Source of the DNA: SLFH01 sp050486265
GTDB taxonomy: Bacteria; Planctomycetota; Phycisphaerae; Phycisphaerales; UBA1924
DNA length: 64,000 nt
Assembly: GCA_050486265.1 (NCBI GenBank)
Contig: JBJHCY010000002.1
Span: forward strand, 62,001 to 126,000
Reading direction: 5' to 3'
The first letter of the stretch is position 1, and every line of letters starts with the position of its first letter. A program made the translations under genes and the position numbers. The notes under the pieces are model-generated. The model was not told where the DNA came from, made no database searches, and saw only the letters and a list, made by a program, of their open reading frames with translations. Below, piece after piece: positions 31,495 through 40,108 of the stretch.

Positions 31495-33693
31495 GTGATC
31501 AAAACCAGCGAACTCCTCGGGAAAACCGTCGTCGAGAAAGAAATCGGCGGACGAGTTATGTCCATCGCCACCGGCAAGGTCGCCAAGCTCGCGACCTCCG
31601 CCGTCATCATCTCCTACGGCGAGAGCACCGTCCTCTGCTCCTGCATGCGGGCCGACCCCCGCCCCGGCCTCGACTTCTTCCCCCTCCAGGTCGACTACCG
31701 CGAGAAGACCACCGCCGCCGGCAAGTTCCCCGGTGGATTCAAGAAGCGTGAGGGACCGCCCAACGACAAGGAAGTCCTCACCATGCGGATGATCGACCGA
31801 CCGATCCGTCCGCTCTTCCCCGACGGCTTCATCGACGAAGTCCAGATCCAGTGCTGGGTCATGAGCCACGACCAGGAGAACGACACCGACATCCTGGCCT
31901 CCAACGGCGCCTCCGCCGCCCTGCACATCTCCGACGCGCCCTTCGAGGGACCGATCGCCACCGTCCGCGTCGGACGCGTCCACACCGACGACGGCCCCGT
32001 CTTCGTCCTCAACCCGACCGTCACGCAGATGGAGTACTCCGACCTCGACCTCGTGCTCAGCGGGCACAAGGACGGGATCAACATGATCGAGGTCGGCGCC
32101 GCCGAGCTCCCCGAAGACGAGATGCTCAAGGCCATCGAGTTCGGCTACGAGGGCGTCAAGGCGACCCTCGAACTGATCGAGGAACTGCACGCCAAGGTCG
32201 GCGTCGAGAAGACCATCAAGAACCCCCTCAACCTCCCGCCCGACGATGTCGTCGCCGAGGTCAAGAAGGCCGCCGAGGCCGAGATGGTCAAGGCCCGCCA
32301 GATCAAGTCCAAGGCCGAGCGCCACGCCGCAGTCGACGCCCTGCGCACCAAGGTGCTCGACGAGCACTTCAAGATCAACGAGACCGGGACCGTCGCCCAG
32401 TTCGAGGAGAGCAAGACCAGACGCGCCCAGGCCAAGGAGGCCTTCCGCACCCTCGAGAAGAAGATCACCCGGCGCCTCATCGTCGAGCAGGGCATCCGCG
32501 CCGACGGACGAAAGGCCAAGGAGATCCGCCCGCTCGAGATGCAGACCGGCATCTTCGCCCGCACACACGGCTCGGCCTTCTTCCAGCGCGGCGAGACCCA
32601 GTCGCTCATCTCCTGCACGCTCGGCACCTCCAAGGACGAGCAGATCGTCGACGGCCTCGTCCCCGAGTACTCCAAGAAGTTCGTCCTCCACTACAACTTC
32701 CCGCCCTTCTGCACCGGCGAGGCCGGACGCATCATGGGCCCGGGCCGACGCGAGATCGGCCACGGCGCACTGGCAGAACGCTCCCTTATGGGCGTGCTCC
32801 CCGACCCCGAGGAGTTCCCCTACACCATCCGCCTCGTCAGCGACATCACCGAGTCCAACGGCTCCTCGTCGATGGCCTCGGTCTGCGGCGGGTGCCTCGC
32901 GCTCATGGACGCCGGCGTCCCCATCGTCGCCACCTGCGCCGGCATCTCCGTCGGACGCTTCACCGACGACGAGGGCGAGAACGAGCTCTTCGTCACCGAC
33001 ATCCTGGGCGAGGAAGACTTCTTCGGCGACATGGACTTCAAAGTCTCCGGCACGCGCGAGGGCATCACCGGCATCCAGCTGGACCTCAAGGCCCGCGGCC
33101 TGAACCTCGGCCAGATCGAGACCATCTTCCAGCAGGCCAAGGAAGGTCGCCTCGACATCATCGATCAGATGGAGAAGGTCATCGAGGCCCCGCGTGCGGA
33201 CATCAGCCCCTACGCGCCCCGCCTGGTCACCATCCGCATCGACCCCGACAAGATCGGCAAGCTCATCGGCCCGGGCGGCAAGACCATCCGCGCCCTCCAG
33301 GACAAGTACGGCATCAACATCGATGTCGAGGACGACGGCACCGTCATGCTCGCCTCGCCCAACGGCCAGACGATCATGCAGGCCCGCGCCGAGATCGAGG
33401 CCATCTGCGAGGAGATCAAGGTCGGCACCGTCTACGAAGGACGCGTCGTCAGCACCAAGGACTTCGGCGCCTTCGTCGAGCTCGCCCCGGGCACCGACGG
33501 CATGTGCCACATCTCCGAGCTCGCCGAGGGCTATGTCAAGAGCGTGACCGATGTGGTCAAGGTCGGCGACATCGTTCGCGTGAAGGTGATCCTCGTCGAC
33601 GATCAGGGCCGCATCAAGCTCAGCCGCAAGGCCGCCATGGCGGGCGACGACGCCGAGGGCGCCGACGCCGAAGAGGAAACCGCCGAGGCCTGA
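31495..33693 (+). CDS. pnp: polyribonucleotide nucleotidyltransferase (PNPase)
   Basis: The 732-residue 3'-5' phosphorolytic exoribonuclease is the core of RNA degradation. Domains in order are: first RNase PH-like core (DFFPLQVDYREKTTAAGKFP, RMIDRPIRPLFP); the helical linker (about 235-325, Lys-rich); second catalytic RNase PH core (GIRADGRKAKEIRPLEMQTG, FFQRGETQ, SDITESNGSSSMASVCGG with catalytic Asp residues); the KH domain (KIGKLIGPGGKTIRAL); and the S1 domain (YEGRVVSTKDFGAFVEL). It ends in an acidic tail. GTG 31495 with AGAGG upstream gives the standard VIKTSELLGK start; the open frame further upstream is leader DNA. A terminator follows at 33749. Confidence 0.97.
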   Translation: MIKTSELLGKTVVEKEIGGRVMSIATGKVAKLATSAVIISYGESTVLCSCMRADPRPGLDFFPLQVDYREKTTAAGKFPGGFKKREGPPNDKEVLTMRMIDRPIRPLFPDGFIDEVQIQCWVMSHDQENDTDILASNGASAALHISDAPFEGPIATVRVGRVHTDDGPVFVLNPTVTQMEYSDLDLVLSGHKDGINMIEVGAAELPEDEMLKAIEFGYEGVKATLELIEELHAKVGVEKTIKNPLNLPPDDVVAEVKKAAEAEMVKARQIKSKAERHAAVDALRTKVLDEHFKINETGTVAQFEESKTRRAQAKEAFRTLEKKITRRLIVEQGIRADGRKAKEIRPLEMQTGIFARTHGSAFFQRGETQSLISCTLGTSKDEQIVDGLVPEYSKKFVLHYNFPPFCTGEAGRIMGPGRREIGHGALAERSLMGVLPDPEEFPYTIRLVSDITESNGSSSMASVCGGCLALMDAGVPIVATCAGISVGRFTDDEGENELFVTDILGEEDFFGDMDFKVSGTREGITGIQLDLKARGLNLGQIETIFQQAKEGRLDIIDQMEKVIEAPRADISPYAPRLVTIRIDPDKIGKLIGPGGKTIRALQDKYGINIDVEDDGTVMLASPNGQTIMQARAEIEAICEEIKVGTVYEGRVVSTKDFGAFVELAPGTDGMCHISELAEGYVKSVTDVVKVGDIVRVKVILVDDQGRIKLSRKAAMAGDDAEGADAEEETAEA

Positions 33694-33748
33694 TCGCCCG
33701 GCACCCCCGCCAGCCAGCACCCCCATAACGGGGCACAGGGCGTAAAGG

Positions 33749-33780
33749 AACGCAGGAGCCCCGGCTTCCTGCGTTCTTTT
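33749..33780 (+). terminator. Rho-independent terminator of pnp
   Basis: The stem AACGCAGGA (33749-33757) pairs perfectly with TCCTGCGTT (33767-33775), with loop GCCCCGGCT, followed by CTTTTGTT. Confidence 0.85.
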
Positions 33781-33781
33781 G

Positions 33782-33811
33782 TTGACCCCCCCGGGGGTTC
33801 TCTGGTAGTCT
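33782..33811 (+). promoter_or_regulatory. candidate sigma-70-type promoter of the cold-shock gene
   Basis: TTGACC at 33782-33787 with an 18-bp spacer to TAGTCT at 33806-33811, directly after the pnp terminator. It would give a leader of about 160 nt before the cold-shock ATG, reminiscent of the long thermosensing leaders of cspA-type genes. This was assigned by eye only. Confidence 0.4.
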
Positions 33812-33978
33812 GGGGAATCGCCTGTCCGTTGCGTTGGTCGGGCGTCACATCGTGGGGTTGCGCGTCTGCGGCGCGCATAGCAAAGCCCGGCGTCTCGTGA
33901 GGGCGGGCCGGTCCGAAGTCTGCCTGAGGCGTCGGCGCTGGCCGGCTCTATCGCCGGCGTTCTCGGAAAGGGGCGGTC

Positions 33979-34266
33979 ATGACTGACCGAACACCGGACC
34001 GGCTGACGGAATCTCGTGGCGAGGTGAAATGGTTCGACCCTCGCAAGGGCTTCGGCTTCTTGGTCGGGCCCGACGGCCAGGACATCTTCGTCCATTACAG
34101 TGTGATCGACGGCGACGGCTTTCGGGTGCTCAAGGACGGGACGAGTGTCGAGTACGATGCCGAACGCACCGACAAGGGCTGGAAGGCGACGCGGGTCAGC
34201 CGCGAGATCGAGGCCGAGGTTCAGGTTGTTCCGAGACGCAACTACGCCAGAACGCCGCGACGCTGA
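33979..34266 (+). CDS. cold-shock domain protein
   Basis: The 95-residue CSD protein has GEVKWFDPRKGFGFLVGPDG, containing RNP1 (KGFGFL), and DIFVHYSVIDGDGFRVLKDG, containing RNP2 (DIFVHYS). It binds single-stranded RNA or DNA and acts as an RNA chaperone. It has a 12-residue polar N-terminal extension and a 25-residue basic C-terminal tail (EVQVVPRRNYARTPRR) beyond the minimal 67-residue fold, which may strengthen RNA binding. ATG 33979 follows AAAGGGG. It has its own putative promoter and a long leader. The next gene, a histidine kinase, starts 39 bp downstream and may be read from the same transcript. Confidence 0.93.
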   Translation: MTDRTPDRLTESRGEVKWFDPRKGFGFLVGPDGQDIFVHYSVIDGDGFRVLKDGTSVEYDAERTDKGWKATRVSREIEAEVQVVPRRNYARTPRR

Positions 34267-34305
34267 CCTTTTTGCTCCTCCGGCGTCGGCGGAGGAGCAC
34301 GGGCG

Positions 34306-35160
34306 TTGACCGGCTGGGTTCTGGGGTTTGTGATCGGTGCTTTGGCGGCGGCGGTCGCCGGGTTTGTGCTTCTGCGCGCCGCGATCGAGCGTGTGCGGAC
34401 CGCCGAGCGGCGTGCGCGAGCGAGCGAACGCCTGGCGGAGCTCGGCGCCATGACCGGCGGGCTGGCCCACGAGATCCGCAATCCGCTCTCGACCATCACG
34501 CTCAATGCGCAGATCCTCGCTGAGGCGATCGAGGATCTGCCGATCGAGCCCGACGAGAAGTCGCGTCTGACGCGTCGGGTCGGGACGCTGTACCGGGAGA
34601 CCGACCGGCTCAGCGCGATTCTGGCGGACTTCCTGCGGTATGCGGGGGAGGTCAGGCTGAGCCGCGAGGCGGCGGATGTGAACCTGTTGGTGGACGAGCT
34701 GGTCGATTTTTTCCATCCCCAGGCCGAGCGTCAGGGTGTGCGGCTTCGTGCGGATCTTGAGCCGGGCGGTCTGCGGGCGAGCGTTGATGTGCCCCAGCTC
34801 AAGCAGGCGGTGCTGAACCTGATGCTCAACGCGGTGCAGGCGATGACCGGTCAAAACGCTAACAATGGTACGCCCGAACTGATCCTCAAGACAAGGCGCG
34901 AGGCGTCTGGCGGTCGGGACCGCGAGGGCTCGGCGGTGATCCATGTGATCGACACCGGGCCGGGGATGGACGAGGAGACTCGTGCGAAGATCTTCGAGCC
35001 GTACTTCTCGACGAAGAAGGGGGGGACGGGGCTCGGCTTGCCGACGACGCGCCGGATCGTTGAGGCGCACGGGGGGACGCTGGAGCTCTATTCGGAGCCG
35101 GGGCGAGGGACGGACTTTGCGATCCGTTTGCCGATGGAGGCGGCGGAAGAACGAGCGTGA
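34306..35160 (+). CDS. membrane-anchored sensor histidine kinase
   Basis: A 284-residue kinase starting at TTG 34306. One N-terminal transmembrane helix (about 3-24) is followed by a short coiled region, then a HisKA domain with MTGGLAHEIRNPL (phospho-acceptor His55). The HATPase domain follows: N box LNLMLNAVQAM, G1 DTGPGMDEETR, F box FEPYFSTKKGG, and G2 GTGLGLPTTRRIVEAHGG. The layout is like the minimal NtrB/ZraS-type kinases. It lacks any PAS, GAF or periplasmic sensor domain, and no response regulator is adjacent, so it is an orphan whose partner and signal are unknown. It converges on kynA. Confidence 0.9.
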   Translation: MTGWVLGFVIGALAAAVAGFVLLRAAIERVRTAERRARASERLAELGAMTGGLAHEIRNPLSTITLNAQILAEAIEDLPIEPDEKSRLTRRVGTLYRETDRLSAILADFLRYAGEVRLSREAADVNLLVDELVDFFHPQAERQGVRLRADLEPGGLRASVDVPQLKQAVLNLMLNAVQAMTGQNANNGTPELILKTRREASGGRDREGSAVIHVIDTGPGMDEETRAKIFEPYFSTKKGGTGLGLPTTRRIVEAHGGTLELYSEPGRGTDFAIRLPMEAAEERA

Positions 35161-35229
35161 CAGAGGCAGACATTCGGACCCGACTCTTCGCTGTGCTCAG
35201 AGGTCGGCGTCGAGGGTGCGGGGGTCTTT

Positions 35230-36066
35230 CTAGAGTCTGGTTCTGACTTCCCAGAGGTCTGGGAAGAAGCGGTGGGTGATGAGCTGGCGGAGGAAGGTGA
35301 CGCCGCTGGAGCCTCCGGTGCCGGTCTTTCCGCCGATGATGCGTTCGACGGTGGTCATGTGTCGGTATCGCCAGAGTCCGAACTGTTCGTCGATGTCGAC
35401 GAGCTTTTCGCACATCTCGTAGGCGTCCCAGTGGCGTTTGGGGTCGCGGTAGACGCGTTTGAGGATCTCGACGACTTCCTCGTTGACGGTGTGCGGTTGG
35501 GTGACATCTCTGTCCAGGGCGCTCTTTGGCATCTGCAGCCCGCGCCGTGTGAGGTAGCGGAGGAACTCGTCGTAGATGCCCGGGGCGTTGAGGGCGTGTT
35601 CGAGCCGGTCGTGCCAGGCGGGGTCGTGCTTGTGGAGGCGGAGCATCTGGGCGTCCTTGTTGCCCAGGAGGAACTCGACGAGGCGGTACTGCGGGCTCTG
35701 GAAGCCGCTGGCGGGTCCGAGGACATCTCGGAACTGGAGGTATTCGCTGGGCGTGAGCGTGGCGAGGACGCTCCACTGGTTGGTGAGTTGGGTCTGGATG
35801 TGCTTGACGCGTGCGAGGACCTTGAAGCAGGGTTCGAGGTCGTCGCCCTGGATCCAGCGGATTGCGGCTTCGAGCTCGTGGATCATCAGCTTCAGCCAGA
35901 GCTCAGAGGTCTGGTGCTGGATGATGAAGAGCATCTCGTCGTGGTGGGGCGGGTCGGAGAGCGGGTGCTGCGCGTTGAGGACCTTCTCGAGGGCGAGGTA
36001 GCCCGAGTAGGTCAGCTTCTCGCGGAGGTCTGTGTGGATGCCGGATTCGAACTCACGCTTGGCCAT
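35230..36066 (-). CDS. kynA: tryptophan 2,3-dioxygenase
   Basis: The 278-residue heme dioxygenase opens the indole ring of L-tryptophan to N-formylkynurenine, the first step of the kynurenine pathway. Motifs are YSGYLALEKVLNAQHPLS, EMLFIIQHQTSELWLKLMIH (substrate and heme pocket), SPQYRLVEFLLGNK, and YRHMTTVERIIGGKTGTGGS with the proximal heme-ligand His. Length and order are standard for bacterial TDO. No formamidase, kynureninase or 3-hydroxyanthranilate genes are adjacent, so its use for NAD synthesis or for catabolism cannot be told here. ATG 36066 is the first start. It converges on the histidine kinase gene. Confidence 0.95.
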   Translation of the reverse strand: MAKREFESGIHTDLREKLTYSGYLALEKVLNAQHPLSDPPHHDEMLFIIQHQTSELWLKLMIHELEAAIRWIQGDDLEPCFKVLARVKHIQTQLTNQWSVLATLTPSEYLQFRDVLGPASGFQSPQYRLVEFLLGNKDAQMLRLHKHDPAWHDRLEHALNAPGIYDEFLRYLTRRGLQMPKSALDRDVTQPHTVNEEVVEILKRVYRDPKRHWDAYEMCEKLVDIDEQFGLWRYRHMTTVERIIGGKTGTGGSSGVTFLRQLITHRFFPDLWEVRTRL

Positions 36067-36113
36067 TGACGCTCTCCGGAGGCTTGGGGCTCACGGAAAG
36101 AGCGTATGGGCCT

Positions 36114-36356
36114 TCAGCGCCCGGAAGTGTCGCTCGCGTCGGCGAAACGGGTTTCGAGGTGGGTCCGGTGGTCGGCCCGCAGGACGGCGAGGCTGCCGTC
36201 GCCGGCGTTGGCGGTGAGCACGGTGTTCCGTGCGGTGTAGTAGTTGTCCCTGGCGGGGTTCCCGGCGGCGCAGGCGCCGAGTGTCCCGCCGAGGGCGAGG
36301 AGGATGAGGCCCGCGATTGCGGGCCTGGCGAGTCGGAGAACGGGTTGCTCTCTCAT
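36114..36356 (-). CDS. small putative lipoprotein
   Basis: An 80-residue protein starting at ATG 36356 (GGGGAC upstream). The lipoprotein signal peptide RLARPAIAGLILLALGGTL is followed by the lipobox LGAC, giving a lipidated Cys at about residue 30. The mature part is only 50 residues (AAGNPARDNYYTARNTVLT) and has no recognised domain. Small lipoproteins of this kind may anchor or regulate envelope complexes. It lies about 47 bp upstream of kynA on the same strand's opposite side of transcription: reading minus, the dioxygenase comes first and this gene precedes it. Confidence 0.55.
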   Translation of the reverse strand: MREQPVLRLARPAIAGLILLALGGTLGACAAGNPARDNYYTARNTVLTANAGDGSLAVLRADHRTHLETRFADASDTSGR

Positions 36357-36687
36357 GTCCCCAAGCATCGGATTCGATCTCCGGTCCGGGCCAGCGATCC
36401 GGTGAAAGTGATTGGGCGGTCCGTAGGTTCGGCGGGGATGGCGTGAATTGCGCGGTTGATATCCGGACCATCCGAGCCTTGCGGGCCTTTGGGTCGCGGG
36501 GTCTGGGGCCCCTGAACAAGCCCCTCGGGAGGCCATGCGACAAGGGGTTCGTGGTGGGGTCGGGAGCGGGCGGGGGCCCGGTTTGGATCCGGCTGAGGGC
36601 CGTGCGAGCGGCGGGTGCGCCTATCGTTGAAATCGGACGGCCACAGCCCTGCGTGAGCCCTGCTTGAGACCTGCGTGACGATGGGGA
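36357..36687. other. divergent intergenic region, no gene seen
   Basis: This 331-bp gap lies between the minus-strand lipoprotein gene and the plus-strand isomerase-like gene and must hold both promoters. I found no repeat of the dispersed families, no clear hairpin with a T-run, and no convincing promoter boxes. Short open frames through it have shadow-like composition. Confidence 0.6.
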
Positions 36688-37557
36688 ATGACCCGGATGC
36701 GGATCGCTTTCAGCACATCGGCGTGCCCGGACTGGACGATCGAGACGGTTGCCTCCAAGGCCCGCGAGATGCAGTTCGACGGGGTTGAGTTCCGGAGTTT
36801 CGGCCCGGGGAGCACGGAGATCGCGTGCGATCCGATGCTGACCGAGCCTCGGAAGATCGACAGGCTTTTTTCGGGTCTGGGGCTGACGCCGCTGTCGATC
36901 GCGACCTCGCTGAGCTTCGACGAGCCGATCCGTCCGCCGGTGATCGGGCGTGTGCTCAAGGACCAGGCGGTGCAGGCGCGCAAGAGCAAGCGGTTTGTGC
37001 GTCAGGCGTCGGCGATGGACTGCCCGTTCGTGCGGGTGTTCGCCTTCCAGACGCACGGCAAGGAGAGCGTGGCGACCGCGTCGAAGCGGATCGTCCCCCG
37101 GCTGTACATGGCGGTGGACGGGTGCGCCAAGACAGGCGTGCGGCTGCTGATCGAGAACGGCGGCTCGTTCAGGACGGCGGCGGATCTGAAGCCGCTGGTC
37201 CGTGCTGCCGACCTCGACGGGCTGCTCGCGGTCTCGTACTCGGTTCCGGTGGGCAGGGCGGCGGGGGAGTCGCTGGAGACGGCGATGGATCTGTTGGGCG
37301 AGAAGCTGCAGATCGTCAAGATCAAGGACTTCAAGGACGGGGCGCCCGCGATCGCCGGCGATGGCGATCAGGATGTGGCCGGCACGCTCGATCTGCTCGC
37401 CTCGCGTGATTTCCGGGGCTGGGTTGTCTACGAGCACGACCGGCTCTGGATGCCCGACGCGATCTCGCCCGAGACGGCGCTGGAGCCTCTGCCCCGGCTG
37501 TTCGCCGATGTGCTGGCGCGCCATCGCGAGCCGGAGGCGACGCACGCCGTGGCGTGA
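36688..37557 (+). CDS. sugar phosphate isomerase/epimerase-like TIM-barrel protein
   Basis: A 289-residue protein of the xylose-isomerase-like (AP endonuclease 2) superfamily: RIAFSTSACPDWTIETVASK, FDGVEFRSFG, VRVFAF, GVRLLIENGG and LQIVKIKDF. The family chelates a metal through Glu, Asp, His and Glu. Here the first Glu (VEFRS) and the Glu of LLIEN are kept. The usual Asp-x-x-His and the HIKD motif read VSYSVP and VKIKD, so the metal site may be incomplete. The substrate is unknown. ATG 36688 follows GATGGGGA. It precedes queG by 30 bp on the same strand, so they are likely cotranscribed. Confidence 0.75.
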   Translation: MTRMRIAFSTSACPDWTIETVASKAREMQFDGVEFRSFGPGSTEIACDPMLTEPRKIDRLFSGLGLTPLSIATSLSFDEPIRPPVIGRVLKDQAVQARKSKRFVRQASAMDCPFVRVFAFQTHGKESVATASKRIVPRLYMAVDGCAKTGVRLLIENGGSFRTAADLKPLVRAADLDGLLAVSYSVPVGRAAGESLETAMDLLGEKLQIVKIKDFKDGAPAIAGDGDQDVAGTLDLLASRDFRGWVVYEHDRLWMPDAISPETALEPLPRLFADVLARHREPEATHAVA

Positions 37558-37587
37558 GCCCACGCCCGCAGCGGCAAGGGAACGACG

Positions 37588-38682
37588 ATGGCCCGGCCGG
37601 CGCAGGAACTGGCCCGAACGGTGACGGCGCAGGCTCGACGCCTGGGCTTTGCGCGCGTGGGGGTCTGTGAGGCTTCGCCTTCGGATTACGGCGCGGAGCT
37701 CCGGGCGTGGCTCGATGCTGGTCGTCACGGTTCGATGGCGTATCTCGAAGAGCACTTCGATCTTCGCACCGATCCGGCGGGGCTGCTGGACGGGGCGAGG
37801 TCTGTTGTGATGGTGGCGGACCAGTACGCCCAGCGTGGGGGGGCGGAGGATCCGCCGCTTGAGCCGGGTCGGGGGCGGATCGCCCGCTACGCGCGGGGTC
37901 GGGACTACCACAAGACGATCAAGAAGCGGCTGCACACGCTGTGCGACCGGTTGAGCGCGGCGCACCCGGGCGCGTCGTTCAGAGCGTTCGTCGACACGGC
38001 GCCTGTCATGGAGCGGGAGCTGGCGTCGCGCGCCGGGATCGGCTGGGTCGCCAAGCACACGCTGGTGATCAACCCGCGGGTTGGGTCGTACCTGTTGCTC
38101 GGCGGCGTGCTGACCACGCTGGAGCTGGAGGCGCCGCCGGAGCAGAAGCCGGCGCGGGATCACTGCGGCACCTGCACGCGCTGCATCGACGCCTGCCCTA
38201 CGGACGCGATCACGCCTTACAGCGTCGACGCGAGCCGCTGCATCAGCTATCTGACGATCGAGCGGCGCGGGCCGATCGACCCGGGCTTTTACCGCGGGAT
38301 GGGCGAGTGGATCTTCGGCTGCGACATCTGCCAGGAGGTCTGCCCCCACAACTCGGCGAGGCCGAAGCGGTGGCTCGAGCGTAACGGCGGGAAGGTGAAC
38401 CCCGAGTATCTTTCCGAGCGGGATTCGTTCGACCTGCTGGAGGTGCTGGGCTGGGACGAGGACGCGAGGCGCGAGGCGTTTACATCCAGCGCGATGAAGC
38501 GGGCGAGGCTGGACATGATGAAGCGGAACGCGGTGATCGCGGCGGGGAATGCGATTGCGGAGCATGACCTGCCCGAGCTTCGGGCGAGAGTCGCCGAAAT
38601 CGCGGGGGATGCGGGCGAGGCGGAGATGGTGCGCGAGGCGGCGTCGGTTGTGCTTGAACTGTTGGAGCGATCGGGTCGGTAG
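37588..38682 (+). CDS. queG: epoxyqueuosine reductase
   Basis: The 364-residue cobalamin- and iron-sulfur-dependent enzyme converts epoxyqueuosine to queuosine in tRNA, the last biosynthetic step. Evidence is the N-terminal RLGFARVGVCEASPSDYG and YARGRDYHKTIKKRL, VDTAPVMERELASRAGIGWV (cobalamin-binding region with catalytic Asp), and the two [4Fe-4S] clusters CGTCTRCIDACPTDAI and CDICQEVCPHN. The C-terminal HEAT-like helices (SSAMKRARLDMMKRNAVIAAG) are also typical. Length is normal. Other queuosine genes are not in the window. It follows the isomerase-like gene closely and is followed by repeats. Confidence 0.95.
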   Translation: MARPAQELARTVTAQARRLGFARVGVCEASPSDYGAELRAWLDAGRHGSMAYLEEHFDLRTDPAGLLDGARSVVMVADQYAQRGGAEDPPLEPGRGRIARYARGRDYHKTIKKRLHTLCDRLSAAHPGASFRAFVDTAPVMERELASRAGIGWVAKHTLVINPRVGSYLLLGGVLTTLELEAPPEQKPARDHCGTCTRCIDACPTDAITPYSVDASRCISYLTIERRGPIDPGFYRGMGEWIFGCDICQEVCPHNSARPKRWLERNGGKVNPEYLSERDSFDLLEVLGWDEDARREAFTSSAMKRARLDMMKRNAVIAAGNAIAEHDLPELRARVAEIAGDAGEAEMVREAASVVLELLERSGR

Positions 38683-38734
38683 GTTGGCTTTGCGCATTTG
38701 TGCAGTTGTGGCTCGCATTGGGCGATCATGGGAG

Positions 38735-38819
38735 CACCGACCTCGCGAAGCCGAGGTCGGTGGCACGGAAGACTCGCTGACAGGAGAGACACTGGCGGAC
38801 CAGCCGCCGGCGCCACAGG
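38735..38819 (-). repeat. two adjacent hairpins after queG, including a family A element
   Basis: A perfect 11-bp stem CACCGACCTCG/CGAGGTCGGTG lies at 38735-38762. A family A element in minus orientation follows at about 38778-38819 (TGACAGGAGAG...CACTGGCGG...CCGCCGGCG...CCACAG). The latter lies 68 bp downstream of the minus-strand membrane protein gene, fitting the orientation rule of the family. Confidence 0.8.
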
Positions 38820-38886
38820 TTGAGCGCGGCAGCGTGAATCTGCTTTCCGGTTTCGGCTTCGCTGCGTGGCACGGCGCGCGGTTTGT

Positions 38887-40086
38887 TTAGATGGGCTTGC
38901 GGCGGGGCGGCAATCCTGGGCCGCCGGGGAGGGCGAGGCGTGCGCCGAGGATGATGAGCAGGCCGGGGATCAGCAGCAGCTCGACACGCTGGATATAGCC
39001 GACGAAGTAGAGCGGGATCGCGACGCCGACGGCGAAGGACCAGACGCGGACTTTCTTGCGTGTCGGCCCGTCGCGGCCGTCGCGCGTGGGGACCATGCAG
39101 AGCCATGCGTAGGCGGGGAAGACGAGGCCGTAGAAGGAGATGAAGACGCGGTAGAGCAGCTCGCCGGCGGGAATGTCGAAGCGGTCTGGGAGCGACGGGG
39201 CGACCATGCCCAGCGCGCCGAACGCGCCGAGGATGGCGAGCACCATCGTCAGTCGGCGGATCGGGAAAGAGCCGGCTTGTTGCGGCACGACCTCGCGCCC
39301 GTGCAGGCCGATGGTCAGGCCGAGTTGGGCGGAGACATGCAGGGCGAGTGCGGTCGCCAGCGCGAGCGAGGCGTAGGCGCCCCAGAGCGAGGCGATGTCG
39401 CGCGAGGCGAAGGTGAGCAGGATCATCGCCGGGAAGAGGACGAGGTAGCCGACGGTGAAGGCGAGCCGGCGCTGCGCGCCTTGTGTGGAAAAGCGGGCGC
39501 GGAGCAGCGTCCGGTCCATCCAGGGGCAGGCGAGGAAGCCGAAGACGACGACGGGGGCGATCGGCAGGAGGCCGGTGAGCAGCGTGCGCGCCGGATCGTC
39601 GCCCGCGAGCCATGGAGCGGTCCAGTTGAGGCCGCCACCGAGCTGCAGGCGGAGCAGGACGATGATCGAGAGGGCGTAGACGCCGAGGGCGATGATGCGT
39701 GCCGAGGCGTCGCGCGAGGGCCATGCCGCGGCGATTGTGACCAGCAGCAGCATCGGTGCGAGCATCGCGGCTGTGGAGGGGCCGAAGCCGGAGAGCATCC
39801 ACCCGGCGAAGTAGGCCTGGAAGGCCATGGTCACGAAGCTGAAGGCGCGGAGCGCTCCGGCGTGGCGTGCGGCCCACTCGGGCGAGGGGCGTGCGAGCCA
39901 GCCGACGGCCGCGGCGCCGAGGCAGTTGGGGATGGCGAAGACGAGGAAGCCGAGGGCGCCGTAGTCGCGGACCATCAGGACCGGCAGAAACATGCCGATG
40001 CACCATGTCCACGAGGCTGCGAGGAAGACCGACCAGAGGAGGGCGGTGCGTGTGATGTCGGCGGGGTTGGGTTCGGGGTCGGGCAC
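38887..40086 (-). CDS. polytopic membrane protein, transporter-like
   Basis: A 399-residue integral membrane protein with roughly eleven hydrophobic helices. The first segment, ASWTWCIGMFLPVLMVRDYG followed by FLVFAIPNCLGAAAVGW, is reminiscent of the N-terminal helices of sodium:solute symporters, but the rest has no signature I can confirm. Basic loops (ARHAGALR, RARFSTQGAQRR) fit the positive-inside rule. It ends GGPGLPPRRKPI. The substrate is unknown. It starts 22 bp after the upstream hotdog-like gene, so they may be cotranscribed. A family A hairpin follows its stop. Confidence 0.65.
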   Translation of the reverse strand: MPDPEPNPADITRTALLWSVFLAASWTWCIGMFLPVLMVRDYGALGFLVFAIPNCLGAAAVGWLARPSPEWAARHAGALRAFSFVTMAFQAYFAGWMLSGFGPSTAAMLAPMLLLVTIAAAWPSRDASARIIALGVYALSIIVLLRLQLGGGLNWTAPWLAGDDPARTLLTGLLPIAPVVVFGFLACPWMDRTLLRARFSTQGAQRRLAFTVGYLVLFPAMILLTFASRDIASLWGAYASLALATALALHVSAQLGLTIGLHGREVVPQQAGSFPIRRLTMVLAILGAFGALGMVAPSLPDRFDIPAGELLYRVFISFYGLVFPAYAWLCMVPTRDGRDGPTRKKVRVWSFAVGVAIPLYFVGYIQRVELLLIPGLLIILGARLALPGGPGLPPRRKPI

Positions 40087-40108
40087 GGGCCGAGTTTACG
40101 CGCCGTGT

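Noticed and set aside
31372..35070. 1232-codon open frame antisense to pnp, cold-shock and kinase genes
   Set aside because: It is complementary to clear, conserved genes and its translation is Ala/Asp/Gly/Leu-rich repeats typical of antisense frames in GC-rich DNA.
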